Below, piece by piece: positions 55,120 to 63,285 of a stretch of DNA of 64,000 nt. The stretch is from Candidatus Palauibacter rhopaloidicola. Lineage in GTDB: Bacteria; Gemmatimonadota; Gemmatimonadetes; Palauibacterales; Palauibacteraceae. A program made the translations under genes and the position numbers. The DNA is taken from the NCBI GenBank assembly GCA_026914155.1, contig JAPPGH010000055.1, forward strand, positions 1 to 64,000, read 5' to 3'. Positions within the stretch are counted from its first letter, which is position 1, and every line of letters begins with the position of its first letter. The notes under the pieces were generated by a model. It did not search any database. It saw only the letters and a program-made list of their open reading frames with translations, and was not told the DNA's origin.

Positions 55120-56333
55120 ACGGCGAGCGCCAGCGTCCCTGGGGGCAGGAGGACCTCCTGCAGCGCCTGGCCGGCGCCGTCGCGGGCCGGAGACTGCCGC
55201 AGTCGCTCCTCGTCCACGGCCCGGAGGGCGTCGGCAAGCGTTCGCTGGCCCTGTGGCTCGCGCGCGCGCTCCAGTGCGAGGCCGCCGAGACCGGGGATGG
55301 ACCGTGCGAAGAGTGTCGGAACTGCCGCATGGCGGCGCGGCTCGAGCACCCGGACATCCACCTTCACTTCCCGATGCCGCGCCCCAAGCGCGCCGCCTCG
55401 CGGGCCAAGCTGCGAGAGGCGATCGAGGTGCAGCGGCACGAGCGTCTCGCCCTCCTGCGGGAGAACCTCCACGCGCGTCTGGACCCCGACGCGGTCACGG
55501 GGCTCTATGTGGCCGCCGTGGAGAACATCCGGGAACAGGCGTCCAGGCGTCCGTCGATGGCGCGCAGGTCGGTGTTCGTGATCGAGGACGCGGAACGGAT
55601 GGTGCCGCAGAGCGCCAGCCCCGAGGCGGCGAACGCCTTTCTCAAGCTCCTGGAAGAACCGCCGCCCTTCGCGTACATCGTGCTCACGAGCAGCCGTCCG
55701 GACGCCCTTCTGCCGACGATCCGCTCCCGCACGGTGCCGCTCCGCATCGCGCCGCTGCCGACCGAACGCGTGGCGGCCTATGTGGCGGAACACCTCGGCG
55801 TTCGCGACGACGACCGGGCGCGGGGCGTGGCAAGGCAGGCCGGTGGCGCCGTTTACCGGGCCCGCATGCTCGTCGACGCCGAAGGCGGCGAATCCGAGGC
55901 CGCCGCGGACGGTCTGCTGGCCGCCGCCCTCGACGGCACGCCGCAGGCGCGCTATCGCGCCGCCTCCCGTTTCTCCGCCCGTGGCGCCCGAGGGGAGTTG
56001 GAGCCGGCGCTCGAGGCGCTGCGCATCCGCCTGCGGGACATGCTCTGCGTCGCCGCGGGGGCCGCCGACGCAGCGCTCGATCCGGATCGCGCGAAGACAT
56101 CCGGCCGAGCGGGAAGCGGGGGCGCCCGCGGAGCGGCCGGAGCCCCCGCGGAAGCAGCGGTCCTCGAAGCCCTCGCGGCCGTGGATGCGGCGGTGGAAGG
56201 GGTGGGCCGCAACCTGAATCCGCAGGCGACGACGGCCCTCCTGCTCGAGGAGATGAGCGCGGCCTTCGCCGGCCGCTCCACTGGCCGAACGGCGGGAACA
56301 CCGCAGTTTGCGGGGGTACTGAGAAGTCTGTGA
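55116..56333 (+). CDS. holB: DNA polymerase III delta-prime-type subunit
   Basis: A 405-residue clamp-loader protein, start GTG overlapping the EnvC stop (GTGA). Walker A region HGPEGVGKRSLALWLARALQC, zinc cysteines GPCEECRNC, and FVIEDAERM, SPEAANAFLKLLEEPPPF, LTSSRPDALLPTIRSRTVPLRI (SRC-like motif) fit delta-prime. The C-terminal third is helical with an Ala/Gly-rich stretch (about 330-360). It helps load the sliding clamp. Confidence 0.9.
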   Translation: MNGERQRPWGQEDLLQRLAGAVAGRRLPQSLLVHGPEGVGKRSLALWLARALQCEAAETGDGPCEECRNCRMAARLEHPDIHLHFPMPRPKRAASRAKLREAIEVQRHERLALLRENLHARLDPDAVTGLYVAAVENIREQASRRPSMARRSVFVIEDAERMVPQSASPEAANAFLKLLEEPPPFAYIVLTSSRPDALLPTIRSRTVPLRIAPLPTERVAAYVAEHLGVRDDDRARGVARQAGGAVYRARMLVDAEGGESEAAADGLLAAALDGTPQARYRAASRFSARGARGELEPALEALRIRLRDMLCVAAGAADAALDPDRAKTSGRAGSGGARGAAGAPAEAAVLEALAAVDAAVEGVGRNLNPQATTALLLEEMSAAFAGRSTGRTAGTPQFAGVLRSL

Positions 56334-56347
56334 CGGGAGGCAGCTTC

Positions 56348-56830
56348 GTGGACGGACTCACACATCTGGACCCGGAAGGGCGGGTGCGAATGGTCGACGT
56401 GGGCGAGAAACCGCTCACGCGGCGCGTGGCCGTGGCCGAGGGCCGGATCCGGATGCGCCGCGCGACGCTCGACGCCATCCGCGGGGGCGAGATCGAGAAG
56501 GGAGAGGCGCTCGCCGTGGCCCGTCTCGCGGCGATCCAGGGGGCCAAGGCGGCGTCCACGCTCGTGCCGCTCTGCCATCCGATCCCGCTCGACGCGGTCG
56601 ACGTCGACCTCGAAGCCGAGGAGACGCCGCCCGCCTACCGGCTCAGCGTGCGGGCCTCGGCGGAGTGGCGCACGGGCGTCGAGATGGAGGCGATGGCCGG
56701 CGTCGCGGCCGGTCTGCTCGCCCTGTACGACATGTGCAAGGCCATCGACCGGGGCATGGCGCTGGGGCCGATTCGACTCCTCGAGAAGCGCGGCGGTCGA
56801 TCGGGCGCCTGGACGGCGGACGCGGAGTGA
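56348..56830 (+). CDS. moaC: Cyclic pyranopterin monophosphate synthase
   Basis: A 160-residue enzyme of molybdopterin synthesis. GTG 56348 is preceded by GGAGG seven bases away and gives VDGLTHLDPEGRVRMVDVGEKP; GTG 56330 overlaps the holB stop and is also possible. LVPLCHPIPLDAVDVD, VEMEAMAGVAAGLLALYDMCKAIDRG carries the active-site Cys/His/Glu/Asp/Lys residues. No other moa or moe gene is adjacent. Confidence 0.95.
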   Translation: MDGLTHLDPEGRVRMVDVGEKPLTRRVAVAEGRIRMRRATLDAIRGGEIEKGEALAVARLAAIQGAKAASTLVPLCHPIPLDAVDVDLEAEETPPAYRLSVRASAEWRTGVEMEAMAGVAAGLLALYDMCKAIDRGMALGPIRLLEKRGGRSGAWTADAE

Positions 56831-56849
56831 CGCGGATACGGGGGACGCG

Positions 56850-58316
56850 GTGAACCACAGCGAGGCGCTCCGGAAGAAGATCGAGTCGGGCGCGGCCCGG
56901 TTGGGCGTGCTGGGGCTCGGCTACGTCGGCCTTCCCGTCGTCACGGCGTTCTCCGCCGCCGGCTTCCGGACGCTGGGGTTCGACATCGACGAACGCGTCG
57001 TGCGGCGGGTGAGGCGGGGCGACTCCCACATCGGCGATGTCCCGGCACAGGCGGTCGCCGCCGCCGTGGAGAGCGGCCTCCTCGATGCGACGACGGACTT
57101 CGGCCGGCTCCGGGAGATGGACGCCGTCATCATCTGCGTCCCCACGCCGCTCGGGAAGACCGGAGACCCCGACGTCTCCCACATACTCGACGCGCTGGGG
57201 CACATCCGGGACGGTCTCCGGCCCGGCCAGCTCATCATCCTCGAGTCGACCACCTGGCCGGGCACGACCCGCGAGCTCCTGCAGCCCGAACTCGAACAGC
57301 GCGGACTCACGGCGGGAGAGGAGTTCTTCCTCGCCTTCAGCCCCGAGCGCGTCGATCCGGGCAATCCCACCTACACGTTCACGAACACGGCGAAGGTCGT
57401 GGGCGGACTGACCGCCTCGTGCCGCGAACTCGCCGCCGCTCTCTACGAACGGGTCATCGACGAGGTCGTGAGCGTTTCGTCGCCCGAGGTCGCGGAACTC
57501 ACGAAGCTGCTGGAGAACACCTTCCGCGCGGTGAACATCGGTCTCGTGAACGAGATGGCGGTGATCGCGGACCGTCTGGGGATCGACATCGGCGAGGCCG
57601 TCGAGGCGGCTGCCACGAAGCCCTTCGGCTTCATGCGTTTCACGCCCGGGCCCGGTCTGGGCGGCCACTGCCTCCCGATCGACCCGCAATACCTCGCCTG
57701 GAAGATGCGGACGCTCCAGTACCGGACCCGCTTCATCGAACTCGCCGCCGAGGTCAACGCGGAGATGCCGCGCTACGTCGTGGACCGCGTCGCGCAGGCG
57801 CTCAACCGACATCGACTGCCGCTGAACGGCAGCCGCGTCCTGCTGCTGGGCGTCGCCTACAAGCCGGGCGTCGGCGACGTCCGCGAGAGTCCGGCGCTCG
57901 ACGTCATCGAACTGCTGCGCCGACAGGGCGCCGAGGTCTCATACCATGATCCGTTCGTACCGCGGCTGGCGCCTGAGGGGCTTGAGGGGGGAGATCTCGA
58001 ATCGCAGCCGCTGACCGCGGAGCTGCTCGCAGCGAGCCACGCGACGGTCGTCATCACGGATCACCCGCAGGTGGACTACGGTCTCGTGCTCGAGAAGGCG
58101 CGGATCATCGTCGACACGCGTAACGGACTGCCGAAGGGGGCTGCCGAGTCCGGGGAGCCGGGCGGTGCGGTCCTCTATCCGCTCTCCGGCCCGCCGCGCG
58201 ACGGCTCAGCGCCGGATCTGAAGCCGGTCGCCGGGGTGGATCCGGGTCGAGGAGAGGCGATTCCACTCGATAAGCTCGCGCGTCGATACCGAATGTCGGC
58301 GGGCGATCAGCCATAG
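56850..58316 (+). CDS. UDP-N-acetyl-sugar / UDP-glucose dehydrogenase family
   Basis: A 488-residue NAD enzyme starting at GTG 56850. Domain order is NAD-binding GVLGLGYVGLPVVTAFSAAGF, VPTPLGKTGDPD, AFSPERVDPGNPTYTF, LLENTFRAVNIGLVNEMAV, then GPGLGGHCLPIDPQYLAWKM with the catalytic cysteine, and LLLGVAYKPGVGDVRESPAL. It oxidises a UDP-sugar to a uronic acid and the WecC/TviB-like UDP-HexNAc subgroup is the best fit. The last 65 residues after DTRNGLPKG have no family counterpart and the last 111 bases overlap the MltD gene on the other strand, so the true stop may have been lost. Confidence 0.88.
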   Translation: MNHSEALRKKIESGAARLGVLGLGYVGLPVVTAFSAAGFRTLGFDIDERVVRRVRRGDSHIGDVPAQAVAAAVESGLLDATTDFGRLREMDAVIICVPTPLGKTGDPDVSHILDALGHIRDGLRPGQLIILESTTWPGTTRELLQPELEQRGLTAGEEFFLAFSPERVDPGNPTYTFTNTAKVVGGLTASCRELAAALYERVIDEVVSVSSPEVAELTKLLENTFRAVNIGLVNEMAVIADRLGIDIGEAVEAAATKPFGFMRFTPGPGLGGHCLPIDPQYLAWKMRTLQYRTRFIELAAEVNAEMPRYVVDRVAQALNRHRLPLNGSRVLLLGVAYKPGVGDVRESPALDVIELLRRQGAEVSYHDPFVPRLAPEGLEGGDLESQPLTAELLAASHATVVITDHPQVDYGLVLEKARIIVDTRNGLPKGAAESGEPGGAVLYPLSGPPRDGSAPDLKPVAGVDPGRGEAIPLDKLARRYRMSAGDQP

Positions 58317-59939
58317 CGAGTCGCCCGGCCGGACCACGATCGTCACAGGGCCGCCGCCGTCGCTCGCGGAGCCGGCGGACCGCGCTCCGGCCGGCCGGCC
58401 GGCTCTCGGAACCAGCAACTCCTGGCCGATCTGCAGCCGGCGCGGACTCACGTTGCCGTTCGCGGCCCGCAGCGCCGCCACCGACACCCCGTATCGCTGC
58501 GCGATCACGCCCAGCGTCTGCCCGCGCTGCACCGTGACGACGGTCGTCCCCTCGGCATTCGTGCGCGCGGTGATCGGACGGGCATTCGAACTCTGGGCAA
58601 TCGATGCGCCGGAGGACCGCGCGGACCGGGGAATCACGAGTTCCTGGCCGATCTGCAGGCGACGCGGGTTCAGGTTGCCGTTCGCCGCTCGCAGCGCCGC
58701 CACCGACACGCCGTACTGCTGTCCGATCCACCCCAGCGTGTGACCGCGCTGGACCGTGTGGAACGTCCAGGTCACCCGCTCATCCGCCGGCACGGCGGCA
58801 TACCGCGCCGCGAAGCGGGCGGCCCCCTCGACCGGGACCCGAACTTCGACCTCCCGGTTGGGCGGAGTCACGTCGCGCGGAAACTCGGGGTTGAGGAGGT
58901 TGATCGTCTCCTCGTCGGTCCCGGCGGCCTCGGCCAGGACATCGAAGCTCGTCGCGTCGGGCACGCGCACCTTCGCGTACTCCGGGATCGTCTCTCCTTC
59001 AGGATCCGGGAACCCGTAGCGCGCGGGATCGTGTCCGATCAGGGCCGCCGCGATGATCTTCGGCACGTAGTCCCGTGTCTCGCGCAGCAGCAGACGGCGG
59101 TCGGCGAGATCCCAGAAGGTCGCGCCCGGCACGGTCCGAAGCCCGCGGCGAACCCGGTTCGGCCCTCCGTTGTAGGCGGCCGCCGCGAGGTACCAGGAAC
59201 CGAACTCCTCGTACAGGTCCTTGAGGTGCCGGAGCGCGGCGTCCGTCGCCTTCTCCGGGTCTCTCCGTTCGTCGATCCAGTAGGATATTTCGAGGCCGTA
59301 CTGGCGCCCCGTACCCGCGATGAACTGCCACAGGCCCACCGCGCTCGCGCGGCTGTAGGCGTTCGGGTTCATCCCGCTCTCGATGAGCGAGAGGTAAATG
59401 AGATCCTGCGGCAGCCCCACCTCGCGCAGCTTCCGGCGAATCATGGGCTCGTAGCGGGTCTTGCGGCCGAGATAGGTCGCGAAGCGCTCGCCGATGACGG
59501 TCTGGAAGTAGTGGACCCACGATCGGACGCGCTCGTTCATCTCGAGCTTGAAGACGCGCGGATCCTCTCCTTCGTGAACCAGCCCCAGCGGGTCGTCGCC
59601 GAGCATCTCGCGGACGGCCCGGTCGATCTCCGCCGCGGTCGGCCCGGCGCCCGTTTCGTCTACGGGATCCGGCACGACCGGGTCCTCTGGCATCAACTCG
59701 TCGTCGGGCGCCTGAGCCGACGCCGGCGCCGCAGCGTCTCCCGGTGCCGCGGTCGCTTCGGGCCAGTCCGTCCCTCCGGCCTCGAGCGTCCCCGGCTCGA
59801 CGTTGGCGGTCTCCGGGACCGGGCCGGTATCGAGGGTGCGCTGTGTGAACGCGCAGCCGTGCAGCACGAGGGCCGCGAGCACCGGACCGACCCAGTGAAG
59901 GCGCGCGAGAGAGTGGGTTCCTGACGATCGATTGGTCAT
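58206..59939 (-). CDS. MltD-like lytic transglycosylase with three LysM domains
   Basis: A 577-residue lipoprotein. ATG 59939 gives LGPVLAALVLHGC-like signal (VLHGC lipobox). An acidic, Pro-rich stretch precedes an SLT domain at about 145-300: GLPQDLIYLSLIESGMNPNAYSRASAVGLWQF contains the catalytic glutamate, and YLAAAAYNGGPNRVRRGL follows. The C-terminus has three LysM motifs (TVQRGHTLGWIGQQYGVS, VQRGQTLGVIAQRYGVS, VRPGDSLWLIARRHSVS) that bind glycan. It cleaves peptidoglycan without hydrolysis, as MltD. The 3' end overlaps the convergent UDP-sugar dehydrogenase by 111 bases. The leader (59940 to the AT-rich patch) is long. Confidence 0.93.
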   Translation of the reverse strand: MTNRSSGTHSLARLHWVGPVLAALVLHGCAFTQRTLDTGPVPETANVEPGTLEAGGTDWPEATAAPGDAAAPASAQAPDDELMPEDPVVPDPVDETGAGPTAAEIDRAVREMLGDDPLGLVHEGEDPRVFKLEMNERVRSWVHYFQTVIGERFATYLGRKTRYEPMIRRKLREVGLPQDLIYLSLIESGMNPNAYSRASAVGLWQFIAGTGRQYGLEISYWIDERRDPEKATDAALRHLKDLYEEFGSWYLAAAAYNGGPNRVRRGLRTVPGATFWDLADRRLLLRETRDYVPKIIAAALIGHDPARYGFPDPEGETIPEYAKVRVPDATSFDVLAEAAGTDEETINLLNPEFPRDVTPPNREVEVRVPVEGAARFAARYAAVPADERVTWTFHTVQRGHTLGWIGQQYGVSVAALRAANGNLNPRRLQIGQELVIPRSARSSGASIAQSSNARPITARTNAEGTTVVTVQRGQTLGVIAQRYGVSVAALRAANGNVSPRRLQIGQELLVPRAGRPAGARSAGSASDGGGPVTIVVRPGDSLWLIARRHSVSTRELIEWNRLSSTRIHPGDRLQIRR

Positions 59940-60093
59940 CGGACGGTAAAATCCCCCCTCGGCACCACGACTTCGGTACTTGCTACCCCCCAGGCCCCTC
60001 CGCCCCACCAGGGCGTCGCTCCGGAAGCAGGACCGGACAACCCGCGGAGACATGGTACCGAACCGCATGTGCGGTGTCGAGAATCGACCCGGC

Positions 60094-60131
60094 GCTAGAC
60101 GCCACGTCTAGCGCTAGACGCCACGTCTAGC
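60094..60131. repeat. Two tandem perfect 19-bp palindromes
   Basis: Each unit is GCTAGACG-CCA-CGTCTAGC, an exact inverted repeat with a 3-base centre, at 60094-60112 and 60113-60131 with no gap. Four CTAG tetranucleotides fall in 38 bp, notable in a GC-rich genome where CTAG is usually rare. The site lies about 155 bases upstream of the MltD start. It could be a double operator or two adjacent hairpins in the leader RNA. Confidence 0.75.
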
Positions 60132-60221
60132 AGCCCGTGACAAAACCCTGCGTCGGCGCCGAGAGCGGTGAGGCGCTCGCCTGACAAGGCGCGACGAGGG
60201 AGCATAGCAGAGCTATTCTGT

Positions 60222-60267
60222 GGATATTTCGTAATGTCCATATACTGCAACGAGTTATGGTTGTTGA
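60222..60267 (-). promoter_or_regulatory. Candidate promoter region for the MltD-like gene
   Basis: On the minus strand TTCAAC (60267-60262) and TATATG (60243-60238) lie 18 bases apart; a second overlapping option is TTGCAG (60249-60244) with AATATC (60227-60222), 16 bases apart. Both are moderate matches. If used, the leader would be about 290 bases and would include the tandem palindromes. Confidence 0.3.
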
Positions 60268-60353
60268 ACTATCTCTCATCCCCTTTTTACATCCCTATTT
60301 ACAAACGGGATTCCGTGCGACTTTGCCGGACGTTGGCGGACCCCACGGATCGT

Positions 60354-61601
60354 TCATCCTTGCGGCTCCAACGCAATCAGCCTGACCACGCGCACGGTCT
60401 GCACGTCCATCTCGTCTCGTTCGATGTAGGCCATGAGCCCTTCGGGGCCGAAGGCTTCGGGCGTCCGGAGCCCGTCCGGCGGCAGCGTGCCGATGTAGTC
60501 GCCGTCGGGGGTCACGACATCGGTCGGACCGTCGTCGTCGCCCGTCGGACCCCAGCGTTCCAGCCAGATTCGGTCGTCCCAGTCCACGTCCAAGGCATAC
60601 AATACCGGCAGCTCCGCAGCGAAGGTGCGTCCCTCCGCGCCCTCCCGCTCGACCTGTACGTTGACTCCCCCCGAGCTCACGACCTCCGATGCCTCGCGCT
60701 CGCGGTAGCGCTCGCGTTCCGCCTCCATGATCGCATCGTCGACCCGAAGTGGCGCAATCGGCCGCTCGATGGTTCCGGTGACGGTTCCGTCGAGTCCAAC
60801 GAGCTTGACGCGGTATCCGATCGAGTCGATCAGCGCCAGGCGGCCATCTGTCAGAAGGTCGTATTGGAGGCGGGGCTCGAAGGCACGACCCGCCGCCCGG
60901 TACATGCGCACTGCACCCGACCCTGACGACTCGAACGTGCTTTCGTCTTCGCCCTCCGGGGGCAGCTCCCAAGCCGTGTATAGGATTTCCGGCTCGGCAC
61001 CGTCCAGCGGGAAGACATGGATGGGGCGGCCTGCCTCGTAGTGTTCGTCCTGAGCTCCGAAGCGCTGGAGCGCGGATGTGACCAGGCGGCCGTCGGGAAG
61101 CGCCATCGAGGAGAAGATCAATCCCGTCGTCATCGGATCCATGGTGACGCGCCGCACGAACTCGCCGTCGGGGTGGAGGAGATCGATCGTCGTGAATCCC
61201 AACACGGTGTAGGAGCCGTCGCGCCCAACGATGACCGACACGACGTTGTTGAACTCCCCGGGCCCCTCTCCTTGGCCACCGACGGTACGGACCAGCGAAC
61301 CGTCCGGCCCGACCACGAGGATGTGATCGAGTTGGCTATCGAGGATGTGAAGGTTGGACTGCGCATCGAAGTGCACCGAGCGCACGCTGCCGAAGGTGTC
61401 CCAAGTGTCGCCCAGGACGGAGCCTACGGTGAAGACCTCCTCGGTCACGGCGTTCACGATCACGTCCGGGCCGTCCAAAGTTCCGGTGGCCCCGGTGGCC
61501 GATTCGTCCCCGGTACCGCCGCAGGCCACCAAGAGGGAGAGAGGGAGGAGCGCCGCGAGGTGTCGCGCCCGCGCCGTTGTCGTGTTGTCCAGATTCCTCA
61601 T
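60354..61601 (-). CDS. Six-bladed beta-propeller lipoprotein
   Basis: A 415-residue exported protein from ATG 61601. Lipobox LLVACGG. The body shows propeller-type repeats: VRSVHFDAQSNLHILDSQLDHILVVGPDGSLVRTVGGQGEGPGEF and later LYALDVDWDDRIWLERWG, GPTDVVTPDGDYIGTLPPDG. Related proteins are called 6-bladed beta-propeller (NHL-like) lipoproteins, common in Gemmatimonadota and of unknown role, possibly ligand or surface binding. It is divergent from a second member of the same family at 61828. Confidence 0.8.
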   Translation of the reverse strand: MRNLDNTTTARARHLAALLPLSLLVACGGTGDESATGATGTLDGPDVIVNAVTEEVFTVGSVLGDTWDTFGSVRSVHFDAQSNLHILDSQLDHILVVGPDGSLVRTVGGQGEGPGEFNNVVSVIVGRDGSYTVLGFTTIDLLHPDGEFVRRVTMDPMTTGLIFSSMALPDGRLVTSALQRFGAQDEHYEAGRPIHVFPLDGAEPEILYTAWELPPEGEDESTFESSGSGAVRMYRAAGRAFEPRLQYDLLTDGRLALIDSIGYRVKLVGLDGTVTGTIERPIAPLRVDDAIMEAERERYREREASEVVSSGGVNVQVEREGAEGRTFAAELPVLYALDVDWDDRIWLERWGPTGDDDGPTDVVTPDGDYIGTLPPDGLRTPEAFGPEGLMAYIERDEMDVQTVRVVRLIALEPQG

Positions 61602-61639
61602 TCCGGCTCGTCCTTCATGCCAAGGGAGAAACAGAGGCA

Positions 61640-61710
61640 GCCAAACGCATCGCAGCGGGCGCTCAGCACCTTCAGATTCGTCCCATTCAATGTAGGCAAG
61701 GAGCCTGTCG
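61640..61710 (-). pseudogene. Remnant of a six-bladed propeller gene 3' end
   Basis: On the minus strand, 61708-61674 and on encode DRLLAYIEWDESE, followed by a continuation toward the propeller gene start. This matches the C-terminal LMAYIERDEMDVQTVRVVRL of the intact neighbour at 60354 in most positions. The rest of such a gene is missing, so this appears to be the tail of a deleted tandem copy. Confidence 0.45.
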
Positions 61711-61827
61711 AGGACGACGTTGCGTCGCCGTTGGCCTGGCGAGCACCCGTCAGCAGTGCGATCTTGGACGCGGCGGGCGGCGCGAGGTGGCCCGCCTGTC
61801 GTGCTGATGGCGAGACGGAGTTGAAAG

Positions 61828-63056
61828 ATGTACGAACGAACGCAAGCGATACTGATCGCCGGGGCGTGGATGGCGTTGGCCGGGTGCGGGGACTCCGAGT
61901 CCCGCAGCGACTGGACCACGCTACGGGACACGTTGGCTTCCGGCACGATTCACGTCACGAACATCCCGGCTGCGAACGCATCTCCCACTTGGACGCTGGT
62001 CGAGGAACTCCGCGTCGGCACCCTCGAAGGCACCGGACCGGACGCCTTCGCCTATCTGAAGGGCCTCGTGGCGCTGGAAGGCGGGGGCTTCGCCGTCCTG
62101 GACTCCCAGATTCAGGAACTGCGAGTGTTCGGCCCCGATGGCGCTCACGTCGCCAGCCATGGCGGCAAGGGGCAGGGACCCGGCGAGTTCGCGGACGCGA
62201 ATGGTCTCATGCTTGGCCCCAACGGACGCATCTGGGTCCCGGACGCGCGGAACGGGCGTATGTCGGTCTTCGATCCCGAGGACGGGTTCATCGAGTCTTT
62301 TCCGTTCGCCGACGGGAACTACGGCTGGCTGTGGGACGGCGCGATGGTCCAGGGGAGCCGCATCTACCGACCGTGGTCGGGTGGGAACCGGCAGGTGATT
62401 CGTGTCTACGACTTGACGATGACGCTGGTGGACTCGATTCCGCTGCCCAGCGACGAACCCGAGGACGAAGAGTTCGATCCCGAGAGTCAGCCCGGTGCGT
62501 TCTACCAAGAGCTGGACGGTGGCTACATGGTGTACGGGATACCGTTCTTCGCTTCCGAGGTCAGCTTCATCGATTCGCGGGGCTCCTTGTGGTCCACATG
62601 GGGCGGCGATCCCGCATACCGCCTATCGCGGCGGGAGCCGGGCAGGGATATGACTCTCGTGGTCGAAACCCGCCGACCCGCCGTCCCCGTGCCGGAGGTC
62701 GAGCGCGATTCGGTGATCGCCGAGCTGCGGCAAATGCTTACGGACAGGGGCGTGAGCAGCCAGTGGGACTGGTCCCGGATCCCCAATGTCAAACCCGCCG
62801 TCGAGGCTATCTTCCAATCCGTCGAGGGCAACCTGTGGGTGCGCACCCCGTCGGCGGACGGGGGAGTCCTGTTCGATGTCTACTCGGGGGAGGGCAGCCA
62901 TCTTGGAACGGCGAGCTTGCGGGCGGGCCTCAGCCTTTGGGACCAAGTCGCGCCGGTGTGCGGGGAGACTCGGCATGGCTGATCGTGACGGACGAGTTCG
63001 ACGTGCAGTACGTCGTCCGTGCCCGTATCGCGGCGGGGAGCACGTCGATTGACTGA
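61828..63056 (+). pseudogene. Six-bladed beta-propeller lipoprotein with a frameshift near its end
   Basis: ATG 61828 (GGAG upstream) opens a lipoprotein signal (LAGCGDS) and a propeller with LEGGGFAVLDSQIQELRVFGPDG and GGKGQGPGEFADANGLMLGPNGRIWVPDARN, like the neighbour at 60354. In this frame it ends at 62982 after LWDQVAPVCGETRHG, but the next frame carries VRGDSAWLIVTDEFDVQYVVRARI up to 63056, the usual last blade of the family. Adding one G near 62958 would read APVVRGDSAW and restore the protein to about 409 residues. A true deletion or a sequencing slip in the GTG/GGG stretch are both possible. Confidence 0.72.
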
Positions 63057-63149
63057 AGCGAGACCGCTGTCTTCCGCTAAGTCCGCGTCGCCCGAATCCG
63101 GCTCTTTGGGGGAGCGTCGCGATTCGGAAGCCGGGCCGGTTCGGTGAGA

Positions 63150-63185
63150 GGCTGGCTCAGGACCGTTACCGATCCTAAGCCAGCC
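63150..63185. repeat. 36-bp imperfect inverted repeat
   Basis: GGCTGGCT...AGCCAGCC with an inner AGGACCG/CGATCCT pairing gives 14 base pairs with two mismatches and a 4-base loop. It stands in the 229 bases between the propeller pseudogene and the integrase, with no T-run after it on either strand. It could be a weak terminator or part of a recombination region. A second smaller inverted repeat (CGCAAG...CTTGCG, about 63191-63222) lies next to it. Confidence 0.5.
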
Positions 63186-63285
63186 GACGCCGCAAGAATA
63201 GTCGGATTTGCAACTACTTGCGGTCGATGAACTTAGCGGATTTGAAGGCCGAATTCCCGCCGAATGATTCCCGCCGAGTGCGGGA

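Larger units (their letters stand above)
59940..60353. other. Intergenic region upstream of the MltD-like gene
   Basis: No gene is supported. From the MltD start outward it holds a C-rich stretch, a tandem palindrome at 60094-60131, a GC-rich part, and an AT-rich patch at about 60200-60310 that departs sharply from the window's base composition. The patch contains candidate minus-strand promoter hexamers and may be either the MltD promoter region or a scar of gene transfer at the start of the accessory region. Confidence 0.5.

Noticed and set aside
60168-60926. Plus-strand open frame starting in the AT-rich patch
   Set aside because: It runs antisense through the propeller lipoprotein gene, has no ribosome site and no recognisable protein features.
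63057-63285. tRNA gene serving as an integrase attachment site
   Set aside because: No cloverleaf, CCA end or T-loop consensus was found in this stretch; only inverted repeats are visible.
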